DNA of 64,000 nucleotides, taken from the NCBI GenBank assembly GCA_963837365.1, contig CAWIMW010000002.1:1240001-1304000 (forward strand), read 5' to 3'. The notes under the pieces were generated by a model. That model ran no database searches. It was not told the origin of the DNA and worked only from the letters and a program-made list of their open reading frames with translations. Below, one piece after another: positions 1 through 7,348 of the stretch. Position 1 is the first letter of the stretch, and each line of letters starts with the position of its first letter. A program made the position numbers and the translations under genes. This DNA comes from CAWBXL01 sp963837365 (lineage in GTDB: Bacteria > Acidobacteriota > Terriglobia > Terriglobales > Acidobacteriaceae).

Positions 1-285
1 AAAATGGTGGAGGAGGCCTGGACAGAGGCGGAGCAGGCAATCATGTCTGGCGAATGGGACTTGATTGTGTTGGACGAGATCAACTATGCCATCAGCTACG
101 GAATGTTAGACCCGGCTAAAGTGTTGGAAACATTGAAAAAGAAGCCGGAGATGGTACACGTCATCTTGACGGGAAGGAATGCACATCCGACAATTGTCGA
201 GTTTGCCGACACCGTGACCGAAATGCGCCAGGTGAAACATGCCTATGAGAAGGGCGTGATGGCGCAAAGAGGAATTGAGTACTAG
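1..285 (+). CDS. cobO: Cob(I)yrinic acid a,c-diamide adenosyltransferase, C-terminal part
   Basis: The reading frame is open at the window edge, so the N-terminal part with the ATP-binding P-loop lies outside. The visible 94 residues match the end of the CobO/BtuR family, which transfers adenosyl from ATP to the cobalt of corrinoids. Family hallmarks are LIVLDEINYAISYG and the strand VHVILTGRNAHP. The end of the protein, with VTEMRQVKHAYEKGVMAQRGIEY split as VTEMRQVKHAY and GVMAQRGIEY, is also typical. The TAG stop is the first codon of a 20-bp hairpin arm belonging to a dispersed repeat. No other cobalamin gene is in the window. Identification is firm; the full length cannot be judged. Confidence 0.88.
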   Translation, partial: KMVEEAWTEAEQAIMSGEWDLIVLDEINYAISYGMLDPAKVLETLKKKPEMVHVILTGRNAHPTIVEFADTVTEMRQVKHAYEKGVMAQRGIEY

Positions 286-333
286 TGATTAGTGGCTAGT
301 GGTCAGAGACTAGCCACTAGCCACTAATCACTA
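283..333. repeat. TAGTGGY heptad hairpin repeat, copy 1
   Basis: A perfect inverted repeat has 20-bp arms at 283-302 and 314-333 with an 11-nt loop. Each arm is made of about 7-bp units of the form TAGTGAT / TAGTGGC. The left arm begins exactly with the cobO stop codon. Related copies lie after rpmB (29142-29182) and between relA and ridA (30077-30149). It may act as a transcription terminator or an mRNA 3'-end stabiliser, but no T-tract follows. Confidence 0.85.
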
Positions 334-347
334 TCCACGTATTTTCT

Positions 348-1196
348 ATGGCTTGGTTCAAACGCGAATCCGTCGAGCTGGATACTTCGGGCGAGAAGAA
401 AGTCCGCACCGAGGGGTTGTGGGTGAAGTGTGACGGATGCCGTCAGATCATTTGGAAGAAGGATCTGGAAGAGAACCTTAACGTCTGCCCCAAATGCGAA
501 AAGCACTTCCGCATTGATGCGCGGACCCGGCTGGCCCAGCTTTTGGATGATGTGAACTACGAGGTGTTCGCCGCCGATCTGGTCTCGGTTGATCCTTTGA
601 AGTTTGTTGACTTGAAGGCTTACTCGTCGCGGCTGAAGCAGGCGCGGCAGGACACTGGGCTCAATGACGCCATCATTTGTGCCCGCGGCAAGCTGAACGG
701 GCGGCCGGTCATTGTATGTGCTCTGGAGTATTCGTTTATCGGCGGGAGCATGGGCGCGGTTGTGGGTGAGGCCATTACCCAGGCGGTCGAACAGGCCACT
801 GAATTAAAGGTCCCGTTGGTGATTGTTTCCGCTTCCGGTGGGGCGCGCATGATGGAAGGCGTGGTCAGCCTGATGCAGCTGGCCAAGATCGCCGCTGCGC
901 TGGCCCGCATGGATGACGCGCGGGTGCCATACATCTCGGTGATGACTGATCCCACGACCGGCGGCGTGACCGCTTCGTTCGCCATGTTAGGCGATTTGAA
1001 TGTTGCCGAACCTGGAGCTTTGATCGGCTTTGCCGGGCCGCGCGTAATTGAGCAGACGATCCGGCAGAAGCTGCCTCAGGGTTTCCAGCGTAGTGAATTT
1101 CTGCTGGAACATGGGATGCTGGATGCAGTGGTTTCGCGGAAGCAGCTCAAGACCTACATTTCGCGGGCTCTGGATTTTATGACGCCAGCTGCTTGA
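348..1196 (+). CDS. accD: Acetyl-CoA carboxylase carboxyltransferase, beta subunit
   Basis: This is the beta subunit of the carboxyltransferase half of acetyl-CoA carboxylase, which together with AccA moves the carboxyl group from carboxybiotin to acetyl-CoA in the first step of fatty acid synthesis. The N-terminal C4 zinc ribbon has cysteines at about residues 28, 31, 47 and 50 (CDGC and CPKC). The crotonase-like core contains VIVSASGGARMMEG and SVMTDPTTGGVTASFA, which are classic AccD motifs. At 282 residues the length is normal for the family. accA is not in the window. folC follows, as in many bacteria, but across a repeat-filled gap of about 160 bp. The TGA stop directly abuts a heptad repeat. 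Confidence 0.97.
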   Translation: MAWFKRESVELDTSGEKKVRTEGLWVKCDGCRQIIWKKDLEENLNVCPKCEKHFRIDARTRLAQLLDDVNYEVFAADLVSVDPLKFVDLKAYSSRLKQARQDTGLNDAIICARGKLNGRPVIVCALEYSFIGGSMGAVVGEAITQAVEQATELKVPLVIVSASGGARMMEGVVSLMQLAKIAAALARMDDARVPYISVMTDPTTGGVTASFAMLGDLNVAEPGALIGFAGPRVIEQTIRQKLPQGFQRSEFLLEHGMLDAVVSRKQLKTYISRALDFMTPAA

Positions 1197-1348
1197 AGCT
1201 GTCAGCTTTCAGCCGTCAGCGCTCAGTAAAACCTGATTCGATGCAGTTCATTTGGTTATCTCTCCCATTGGCTGTACTTCGGTGGCTTCTTCCGGCTTAA
1301 ACCAGCAAACTGATAATCTGAAAGCTGATAGCTGACGGCTGAAAAGCT
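1197..1348. repeat. AGCTGTC/AGCCGTC heptad inverted repeat
   Basis: The left arm (1197-1226) starts immediately after the accD stop codon and consists of units such as AGCTGTC, AGCTTTC and AGCCGTC. The right arm (1318-1348) is its near reverse complement with a one-base bulge and ends just before folC. About 90 bp of unremarkable sequence lies between the arms. This is another family with a 7-bp period, different in sequence from the TAGTGGY family. Confidence 0.75.
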
Positions 1349-1354
1349 TCTTCT

Positions 1355-2725
1355 ATGTCCTACGAAACGGCTATTGCCCGCATGTACGCCCTTGGCCACG
1401 AACTGGCCCATACGCCGTCGAACAAGTTCGACCTGGAGCACATGCGTGTGTTGCTGGCGGCGCTGGACAATCCTGAGCGGCGCACTCCGGCGGTACTGAT
1501 TGCAGGAACTAACGGGAAAGGCTCTACGGCTGCAACGCTGGCGTCAATTTTGCAGGCTGCGGGTTTGCGGACTGGGCTTTATACTTCCCCGCATTTGGTA
1601 AGGATCAATGAACGCATCCAGTTGAACGGGGCCGCTATCCCCGATGATGAATTTGCCCTGGTCCACGACCTGGTGGAGCGTACGGCAGAGCGGCTGGTCA
1701 GCGAAGGTGAACTACCTTGGCATCCCAGCTTCTTTGAGATGCTGACGGCGATGGCCTTTGAATATTTTTCCCGGCGTAAAGTCGACATCGCCGTTTTGGA
1801 AGTTGGCATGGGCGGGCGCTTGGATGCCACCAACGTAATCGAGCCGCGAGTCAGCGTGATCACCGACATCTCGCTCGACCATCAGAGATTTCTTGGGGAC
1901 ACAGTGGCCGAAATTGCTCGTGAGAAGGCCGGCATTATTCGTCCGGGTGGAGTCGTTGTTACTTTGCCGCAGCAGCCTCAGGCCAATGATGTCATCGGAA
2001 ATACGATTCTGGATGTGGGCGCGCGCGGGATCAGCGCCGTGCCTTATGTGCCTCCAGTTTCACCGGCCAGTGAGTCATATCTGGCCAGAAAATCAAGGGC
2101 TTTAACCGCCGAGAGCGCAGAGAGATTCATTTCCCGTTATCTGTTGCAGGTGATGGGGAAAGAGATTCTGGTCGAAACGCCTCTTATTGGGCGTCATCAA
2201 CTGCGCAATGTCGCGTTGGCGATTGCTGCTGCTGAGGAACTGCACCGGCAAGGGTTCGCTATTTCTGCGGATGCAATCGAGCGCGGCATTCGCGAAACGC
2301 AATGGCCGGGCCGGTTCCAGGTAATCCTTGCGCATGGAGACTCCCCCGAATACGTCCTGGACGTTGCCCACAACCCCGATGGAGCTTGGGCATTGCGGTC
2401 TACTCTGTCCGCGGTCTACGGCGAAAGACCGTTTACGCTGATTTTCGGAGCGATGCAGGACAAGGATATTCGGCACCTGGCGGAAATTCTGTTTCCGATT
2501 GCCGAGCGAGTGATTGCTACACGGGCGGACAATCCGCGGGCAGCGTCTCCGGAGCAAATTCGCGAGGCGGCCGCGCGCATCTCAGTTGCCATTGAAGATG
2601 CCGACAACGTCCCCTTGGCCCTGGCCCGCGCGAAAGCACTGACGGGAGCGAACGGGCTGGTCGTGATTACCGGCTCAATTTACATTGTGGGAGAGGCGCT
2701 GCGGGAGTTGGGAGTACGCCTCTGA
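1355..2725 (+). CDS. folC: Bifunctional folylpolyglutamate synthase / dihydrofolate synthase
   Basis: This cytoplasmic Mur-ligase-family enzyme adds glutamate to dihydropteroate and to folates using ATP. The P-loop GTNGKGS is at residues 51-57, followed by TSPHLVRINERIQLNG. VLEVGMGGRLDATNV and the C-terminal ligase domain with VLDVAHNPDG are also diagnostic. At 456 residues it is slightly longer than usual. The extra length includes residues of about 230-262, where LTAESAER is encoded by a stretch (2102-2124) resembling a dispersed intergenic repeat seen at 26081-26123. The ATG is preceded only by the end of a repeat, with no strong ribosome-binding site. plsC starts 14 bp after the stop, which suggests co-transcription. 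Confidence 0.96.
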   Translation: MSYETAIARMYALGHELAHTPSNKFDLEHMRVLLAALDNPERRTPAVLIAGTNGKGSTAATLASILQAAGLRTGLYTSPHLVRINERIQLNGAAIPDDEFALVHDLVERTAERLVSEGELPWHPSFFEMLTAMAFEYFSRRKVDIAVLEVGMGGRLDATNVIEPRVSVITDISLDHQRFLGDTVAEIAREKAGIIRPGGVVVTLPQQPQANDVIGNTILDVGARGISAVPYVPPVSPASESYLARKSRALTAESAERFISRYLLQVMGKEILVETPLIGRHQLRNVALAIAAAEELHRQGFAISADAIERGIRETQWPGRFQVILAHGDSPEYVLDVAHNPDGAWALRSTLSAVYGERPFTLIFGAMQDKDIRHLAEILFPIAERVIATRADNPRAASPEQIREAAARISVAIEDADNVPLALARAKALTGANGLVVITGSIYIVGEALRELGVRL

Positions 2726-2739
2726 AATCCGCTGCGGAC

Positions 2740-3519
2740 ATGGAAGAAGTCAAACTACAAGCTGGGCCAAGGACTCGAACTGTATCTGCAAGAAAGCATG
2801 GCTGGCTCAGCCGTCTCCGCTCCTACTTTCTTCTCGATCCCCTGATTTTTGCGCTGACCGGAATTTTTGGGCTGGCTTCGATTCCGGTTTCACTTTTTGG
2901 GGACAAGGAACGCATTCTTCATCGCTTTGCCCAAGCGTGGGCCAAGCTGGTAATGAAAAGCATCTTTTGCCCGTTTCGGGTCACCGGGCTGGAAAAGATT
3001 GACCCTTCCAAACCGCATGTCTACGCGGTAAATCATGCTTCGGCGATGGACATTCCGATTCTGTACGCTTATTTGCCCTTTCAATTCCGCATTTTGTTCA
3101 AGAGCGAGTTGCTGCCTTATCCCGTCGTGGGCTGGCACCTGCGGCGCTCCGGCCAGGTATGTGTGAACCAACAGCACCCAGCCAGTTCGGTGGCGAATAT
3201 TCGCTCGGCGCTGAAGAGCCTTAAGGCTGGGTTGCCGTTAGTGATTTTTCCTGAGGGTGGACGCACTCCGGATGGCGAGATCAAACCATTTATGCCCGGG
3301 GCTTTCTTCTTGGCGATCAAAGCGCAGGTGGATATTGTCCCCGTGGCGCTGGTAGATACATTTGATCTTCTGCCCATGAATACCTATCACATCAAGTGCC
3401 AGCCGCTGGAAATGCGGGTGGGGGAGCCGATTTCTACTGTGGGATTAAGACTGCATGGCATGGACGCCTTGTCACTGCATGTTAAGAAGTCAATGGAAGA
3501 TTTGTATTATCGCGAATAG
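2740..3519 (+). CDS. plsC: 1-acyl-sn-glycerol-3-phosphate acyltransferase family protein
   Basis: A PlsC-type acyltransferase, which typically acylates lysophosphatidic acid to phosphatidic acid at the inner membrane. The catalytic HX4D box is NHASAMD (H99, D104). The glycerophosphate-binding motif FPEGGRT is at residues 170-176. A hydrophobic stretch at about 29-53 (FLLDPLIFALTGIFGLASI) probably anchors the protein to the membrane. The length of 259 residues is normal for PlsC. Substrate choice (lyso-PA or another lysolipid) cannot be settled from sequence. It lies 14 bp downstream of folC. Confidence 0.9.
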   Translation: MEEVKLQAGPRTRTVSARKHGWLSRLRSYFLLDPLIFALTGIFGLASIPVSLFGDKERILHRFAQAWAKLVMKSIFCPFRVTGLEKIDPSKPHVYAVNHASAMDIPILYAYLPFQFRILFKSELLPYPVVGWHLRRSGQVCVNQQHPASSVANIRSALKSLKAGLPLVIFPEGGRTPDGEIKPFMPGAFFLAIKAQVDIVPVALVDTFDLLPMNTYHIKCQPLEMRVGEPISTVGLRLHGMDALSLHVKKSMEDLYYRE

Positions 3520-3605
3520 GGATAATTCTTTCCTGTTAACTCATCCCGCAATTGCCCTCGGCGCGTTCTCGGGTTATTCTGCAAGGCGAGTCCTGTCTCC
3601 CACTC

Positions 3606-4271
3606 ATGGCCAATCTTTTTGAGCTGCCCCGTTACATTGCAGTGGAAGGTCCCATACGAGTCGGCAAAACTACGCTGGCGCAGGTGCTGGCCGACCGCTT
3701 AAGCGCCCAACGAGTCATGGAGCAGGAGAACAATCCTTTTCTGCGTGCTTTCTATGACGGAGAACGCGGTGCCGCTTTCCAGGCGCAATTTGCCTTTTTG
3801 GTGCGGAGGTTTGAGCAGTTGCGCGCGCTGGACATCGGGCCACGCTCGCAACAGGCCGTGATTGCCGATTTCATTTTTGAAAAAGACAAATTGTTTGCCT
3901 GCCTGAACCTGACCGATCAGGAACTGGACATCTACAACCGCTACTTCAACCACTTCCGCGAGCAGCTGCCTACGCCCGACCTTGTTATTTATTTGCAGGC
4001 TTCGCCCGAAGTTTTGCGTAAGCGCCTCAAGAAGAAAAACGCTCCGGGAGAGAAGGCGATCAACGACGATTATCTGGAAGAGGTGGTCAAGGCCTATGAG
4101 CACTTCTTCTTTCACTACACGTCGTCGGACCTGCTGATTGTGAACACTTCGGAGATTGACTTCGTGGAGCGGAACGGGGATTTGCAGGAGTTGCTGCGGA
4201 AGGTGTCGGCGCCGATCAAGGGGACGCAGTATTTTCTGCCGCTGGGCAGCCAGGAAGCGGCCAGCGCGTAG
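3606..4271 (+). CDS. Deoxynucleoside kinase family protein
   Basis: This protein resembles deoxyadenosine/deoxyguanosine kinases, which phosphorylate deoxynucleosides for nucleotide salvage. The P-loop GPIRVGKTT lies near residues 15-23. The FIFEKDKLFACLNL segment and the lid-like stretch ASPEVLRKRLKKK (arginine-rich, as in this kinase fold) follow. I chose the ATG at 3606 because it places the P-loop 14 residues in, as in family members. An in-frame TTG at 3552 would add 18 residues of unlikely composition. Typical family P-loops read GPIGVGKS, so the arginine is a small deviation. The exact base preference is unknown. Confidence 0.82.
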   Translation: MANLFELPRYIAVEGPIRVGKTTLAQVLADRLSAQRVMEQENNPFLRAFYDGERGAAFQAQFAFLVRRFEQLRALDIGPRSQQAVIADFIFEKDKLFACLNLTDQELDIYNRYFNHFREQLPTPDLVIYLQASPEVLRKRLKKKNAPGEKAINDDYLEEVVKAYEHFFFHYTSSDLLIVNTSEIDFVERNGDLQELLRKVSAPIKGTQYFLPLGSQEAASA

Positions 4272-4297
4272 GAGCGGTCAAAGGCGTACAGAGTTTG

Positions 4298-4735
4298 ATG
4301 AAGTTCAGAGTAGGTCGTTTCCTCTCAATTGCCGTTGTCATTCTGGTCGCGATCATATCTGCGTTCCTTCTATACGCGTCTCGCCAGCCCAAGCCAATGC
4401 TCTACTACTACGGCGGCGCACCCGAAGTCCCCGACGGGACTGCCATCGCGATCATGAATCCCTTTCGTGACAAGAGGTCAGAGAAGACAGCCGAGCGACT
4501 GATAGCTGACCTGAGAACAAGCAACTGTCAAACTATCGCCAGGCAGTTCGGCGGCGACGCTCGAATTTGTGCGGTCTTGGAAGACACCCATCACGCGCGG
4601 CTAGTTTGGAGACAAGACCAGCCGAACGGCCGCATGTTGGTCTACGACGTCCCGGAAAAGCACGCCCGAGTTTGGATTGGACTTTCGCGGGAAGAGCCGG
4701 GATTTGGTGTGCGATCTGTCTCGGTCGTTCACTGA
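4298..4735 (+). CDS. Hypothetical membrane-anchored protein
   Basis: I do not recognise this 145-residue protein. A hydrophobic segment near the N-terminus (about residues 8-26, FLSIAVVILVAIISAFLLYA) looks like a signal anchor. The rest (RQPKPMLYYYGGAPEVPDG onward) should be extracytoplasmic. It has two cysteines in the soluble part (in SNCQT and RICAV) that could form a disulfide. The start is the ATG at 4298, since the upstream codon is TTG. It sits between the nucleoside kinase and the toxin-antitoxin island and shares no obvious function with either. Confidence 0.6.
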   Translation: MKFRVGRFLSIAVVILVAIISAFLLYASRQPKPMLYYYGGAPEVPDGTAIAIMNPFRDKRSEKTAERLIADLRTSNCQTIARQFGGDARICAVLEDTHHARLVWRQDQPNGRMLVYDVPEKHARVWIGLSREEPGFGVRSVSVVH

Positions 4736-4760
4736 TTAGCGCTTGCCTAACTTGCCAGAC

Positions 4761-4780
4761 GTTATTACAATTGTAATAAC
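4761..4780. promoter_or_regulatory. Perfect 20-bp palindrome, probable operator of the AbrB/Doc module
   Basis: GTTATTACAATTGTAATAAC is a perfect palindrome ending 14 bp before the antitoxin start codon. Its AT-rich sequence stands out from the GC-rich surroundings. Type II antitoxins with a SpoVT/AbrB fold usually bind such sites and repress their own operon, so this is the expected autoregulatory operator. Binding is inferred. Confidence 0.75.
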
Positions 4781-4794
4781 ACAAGAGAGACGCC

Positions 4795-5022
4795 ATGGTC
4801 GAACTCAAAGTCCGCAAATTCGGCAATTCTCTGGGAGTGGTTCTCCCCAAAGAAGTAATCACCCGCCTGCAGACCGGCGATGGAGAAAAACTCTTCTTAA
4901 TTGAAAGCGCATCCGGCGATTACCGCCTCACGCCTTACGATCCTGCCTTCGAGAAGCAGATGGAAAAGGTCGAGGACATCATGTCCCGCTACCGGAACAC
5001 TCTGCGAGCCTTGTCGAAATGA
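4795..5022 (+). CDS. AbrB/MazE-type antitoxin
   Basis: A 75-residue protein with an N-terminal SpoVT/AbrB swapped-hairpin DNA-binding domain (VRKFGNSLGVVLPKEVITRL, residues about 6-25). The C-terminal part (PAFEKQMEKVEDIMSRYRNT) is probably the toxin-neutralising tail. This is the pattern annotated as an addiction module antidote. The stop overlaps the start of the downstream Doc-type toxin by 4 bp (ATGA), indicating translational coupling. A 20-bp palindrome just upstream is the likely self-repression site. Confidence 0.88.
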   Translation: MVELKVRKFGNSLGVVLPKEVITRLQTGDGEKLFLIESASGDYRLTPYDPAFEKQMEKVEDIMSRYRNTLRALSK

Positions 5023-5420
5023 AGCAGGCAGAGCCTGTCTGGATCCTGGAACGAACAGTTTTCGCGGCACACGATCGTCTGCTGGCCGCGCATGGAGGAG
5101 CAGCGGGGTTACGCGACGCTGGTCTCTTAGAGTCGGCCCTCGCCCGTCCGCGTCAACATTACGCCTATGGCTCTCCGGACCTGATTAAGCTTGCTGCTGT
5201 CTACACGGCCGGTCTGATTTGCAATCATCCATTTGTTGATGGGAACAAAAGGACGGGTTTCGCAATAGGCGTCGCGTTCCTCGAACTGAACGGATTTGCA
5301 TTTCAGGCTAATGAGGAGGATGCAACACGGGCTGTTTTCGCGCTTGCGGCTGGCGATCTCGATGAGGCAGGTTATGCGGCCTGGCTGCGGGCTAACAGCA
5401 AGCCTGGACCAAAACGTTAA
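5019..5420 (+). CDS. doc: Death-on-curing (Doc) family toxin, Fic fold
   Basis: A 133-residue Doc-like protein. The Fic/Doc signature HPFVDGNKRTG is at residues 70-80, and the Doc-specific LRDAGLLESALARPRQ stretch is at about 31-46. Characterised Doc phosphorylates elongation factor EF-Tu and stops translation; that activity is inferred here from family. It is paired with an AbrB-type antitoxin rather than Phd, an arrangement also common in databases. All residues of the HxFxxGNKR core are intact, so the toxin is probably active. Confidence 0.9.
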   Translation: MKQAEPVWILERTVFAAHDRLLAAHGGAAGLRDAGLLESALARPRQHYAYGSPDLIKLAAVYTAGLICNHPFVDGNKRTGFAIGVAFLELNGFAFQANEEDATRAVFALAAGDLDEAGYAAWLRANSKPGPKR

Positions 5421-5433
5421 ATGAGATTCGAGA

Positions 5434-5874
5434 CTACTTCTCGTACCGCGGCAGCGACAACACCGCCAGTCCTTTGCCCACCTTGGCGAACTCCGGATCG
5501 GCGGTGACCAGCCAGGCGCTTTGCTCGATGGCCAGCTCGGCGGCAAAGGAGTCGGCATAGCCCAGGCCGTGCTTCTGCTTCAGCGCGCCGGCACGGGTGG
5601 CGCGTCGCTGGTCGGCGGGAAACACCGCAATCGGCAGTTCATGAAGTCTGGCTTCCGCCCTCCAGGCGTCGAGTTCGCCGCGATAGCGCCACTCGATGTA
5701 GAACACCTCTCCCCAGGTCACCGCCGACATCAGTAGCGGAAGGTCGAGACGAGCTGCTTCGCCCAGCAACTGGGAAACCTTCTGAGACACAGCGGACCTA
5801 CCCTCGAAAAAACCAATCAAAGCGTTGGCATCGAGCACATAGCGCCGGGTGCCGCTACGTGAGGGATAGGGCAC
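5434..5874 (-). CDS. vapC: VapC-type PIN-domain toxin (ribonuclease)
   Basis: A 146-residue PIN-domain protein. The acidic catalytic residues are recognisable: D15 in YVLDANAL, E56 in TWGEV, D108 in YADSF and D126 in TADPEF. VapC toxins cleave specific RNAs, often tRNA, in a Mg-dependent way. The start is GTG, overlapping the antitoxin stop by one base (TAGTG), so the two are translationally coupled. It faces the doc gene tail to tail with a 13-bp gap. The RNA target is unknown. Confidence 0.9.
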   Translation of the reverse strand: MPYPSRSGTRRYVLDANALIGFFEGRSAVSQKVSQLLGEAARLDLPLLMSAVTWGEVFYIEWRYRGELDAWRAEARLHELPIAVFPADQRRATRAGALKQKHGLGYADSFAAELAIEQSAWLVTADPEFAKVGKGLAVLSLPRYEK

Positions 5875-6125
5875 TATTTCTCTCTCCGGCGCTCGCGTTC
5901 CCGCTCCTCAAAAGAAGCCTCGAACGCTGAGGGCTCACCCGGCTTGGGTTTCAAGAAACCCATAATCTCGTTGATGCGCTGTTCGGTGATGGGCGTAAGC
6001 ACTAGGCGGCCGTCTTCCTCTTTCCAGGTGGCAATTGTGCCTTTTTCCAGCCCCAACTGCTCCCGCAATTCCGCGGGGATCACTACCTGGCCCTTGGAGC
6101 TGACCGTCGTCCGATAGGTCGCCAT
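5874..6125 (-). CDS. vapB: VapB-type AbrB-fold antitoxin
   Basis: An 83-residue antitoxin. The N-terminal SpoVT/AbrB domain TTVSSKGQVVIPAELREQLG binds DNA. The C-terminal tail (GEPSAFEASFEERERERRREK, given as its start GEPSAF and its charged end) is expected to wrap the VapC toxin. It precedes and overlaps vapC by one base. An inverted repeat (6133-6150) just upstream of its ATG is the likely operator. Although the DNA-binding fold is shared with the antitoxin at 4795, the two sequences differ strongly, so cross-neutralisation is not expected. Confidence 0.9.
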   Translation of the reverse strand: MATYRTTVSSKGQVVIPAELREQLGLEKGTIATWKEEDGRLVLTPITEQRINEIMGFLKPKPGEPSAFEASFEERERERRREK

Positions 6126-6132
6126 GGCTGTA

Positions 6133-6150
6133 TCTTACCATAAAGTAAGA
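6133..6150. promoter_or_regulatory. Inverted repeat, probable vapBC operator
   Basis: TCTTAC-N6-GTAAGA lies 7 bp upstream of the vapB start codon. The position and symmetry fit autorepression by the VapBC complex. It is a different sequence from the palindrome before the AbrB/Doc module, consistent with independent control. Confidence 0.6.
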
Positions 6151-6229
6151 CAATACACAGTTTGCCTTACCGGTTCCAATACGAAACGCGCGAGAAGCCG
6201 GTAAAAGATGCGGGCACAAAAACCCTCGA

Positions 6230-6718
6230 TCAGTGTTTCCGCCCACGCCGACCTCGGCGAAACATCCGCGGATCGTAGCTTAGCGGCTCCGGCGTGCTCA
6301 CCACAATCCGCCCAAACTCGGCATGCGCCGGATTGATCAGCCAGTTATTCTCATTCACCGCCAGCGCCGAGGGCACCAGCAGCAAACAGTTTTCAGCTTT
6401 CTTCACGAATTCATCTCCTATTTGCGCAAGCTCAGGCGGCGCGGGAGTTTCCCGCCAATTGGCGGGCAGGTGTTTGGCCTGAACTATTTCGCGCGGCACC
6501 TGATCCGGAACGTCGGCGGTGGCGAGAACCAAATCCTCCGGAGCATCTTCCGGGTCAAGATGAACAAAATACTCCAGCATGGCGAGAGACTGGTGCTCGG
6601 ATGCATAGGCGAGGCGCGTTCCGGGGCTGGACCAGCGTCCGCCGTAGCGGTAGGCGCCTTCGCCATCGAAGGGCGTGCGCGCGTGGGCCGCGCGCAGCAC
6701 CCGAAACACTCGCGTCAA
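6230..6718 (-). CDS. RES-domain toxin (NAD-degrading family)
   Basis: A 162-residue RES-domain protein. The signature arginine/serine/glutamate region is visible: YRYGGRWSSPGTRLAYAS near residues 23-40, SLAMLEYFVH just after, and NNWLINPAH toward the end. Characterised RES toxins degrade NAD+ or modify host proteins with ADP-ribose. The start overlaps the Xre-type antitoxin stop by 4 bp. This is the third toxin in a row, and all three belong to different folds. Activity is inferred from conserved motifs. Confidence 0.9.
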   Translation of the reverse strand: MTRVFRVLRAAHARTPFDGEGAYRYGGRWSSPGTRLAYASEHQSLAMLEYFVHLDPEDAPEDLVLATADVPDQVPREIVQAKHLPANWRETPAPPELAQIGDEFVKKAENCLLLVPSALAVNENNWLINPAHAEFGRIVVSTPEPLSYDPRMFRRGRRGRKH

Positions 6719-7149
6719 CTAATGCCGCCGAAGGCGATGCGGCCCAAGAGATTCTCTACCTGCCTCGCGCCGGGTTCGGTATCTATGGCCGCGATGGGAG
6801 CCACGCCGCCCAGAGCGCGGTTGGTGCGCTTGAACCAGCGGCTGGCGCGCGGGCCGTCTCCCAGGCTCTCACGGGCCAAAGCCATGAGCCGCGCCATGCG
6901 GTAGAGACGGTCGGACTCAAACCGGGTCAGGCGCCCGCTGCGGCGGCGTTGCAGGCTACGCGGGGAGAGGTCCAGGGCGCTGGCCAACTCTCTGAGCGTC
7001 AGGCCGGAAGTGCGCATAAGTTCCTCTAGAACAGCATGGGGGAAACCTTCGCGGATGGCTTCGCGCAGGTCCCGGTCGCTCCCGAGTGGCCTCCCCAGGG
7101 TCCGTACTCCGCCTAGTTCCCGCAATACTGCCTTAAAGTTATGCGCCAT
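6715..7149 (-). CDS. Xre/ParS-type antitoxin (DUF2384 family)
   Basis: A 144-residue partner of the RES toxin. A helix-turn-helix is visible at about residues 48-72 (LTLRELASALDLSPRSLQRR). The C-terminal part (MALARESLGDGPRASRWFKR then NRALGGVAPIAAIDTEPGA) resembles the DUF2384 antitoxin domain that binds RES toxins. Gene order antitoxin then toxin with a 4-bp overlap is typical. An inverted repeat CATTTG-N16-CAAATG spans its start codon and may be the operator. Confidence 0.87.
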   Translation of the reverse strand: MAHNFKAVLRELGGVRTLGRPLGSDRDLREAIREGFPHAVLEELMRTSGLTLRELASALDLSPRSLQRRRSGRLTRFESDRLYRMARLMALARESLGDGPRASRWFKRTNRALGGVAPIAAIDTEPGARQVENLLGRIAFGGIS

Positions 7150-7174
7150 TTGTCGTACATTATAGCGCCAAATG
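7147..7174. promoter_or_regulatory. Inverted repeat at the Xre/RES antitoxin start, possible operator
   Basis: CATTTG at 7147-7152 and CAAATG at 7169-7174 are reverse complements separated by 16 bp. Both half-sites sit in the related context GCC(A/T). The left half includes the antitoxin ATG, so a bound repressor would block transcription or initiation. Support is positional only. Confidence 0.4.
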
Positions 7175-7348
7175 ACACATCAGGCAAGATTGACCTCATT
7201 TTTCTCGTCAGCCTGGTGAGGGTACCGGCGCTACCTGATTCTGGATATTCCCTCGACGTATAGTCGCCTCGGGTCTAAAATAGCCCCAGCATCGTCCAAG
7301 ATGCATACAGGCTCTATCCGCGGGATGGGAGGGGCACTGGAGGACATT

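Noticed and set aside
283..333. CRISPR-like array
   Set aside because: Units are only 7 bp with no spacers and form inverted pairs; no cas genes are near.
3552..3605. Longer start (TTG) for the deoxynucleoside kinase
   Set aside because: Adds 18 residues of unlike composition; the ATG at 3606 puts the P-loop at the usual place.
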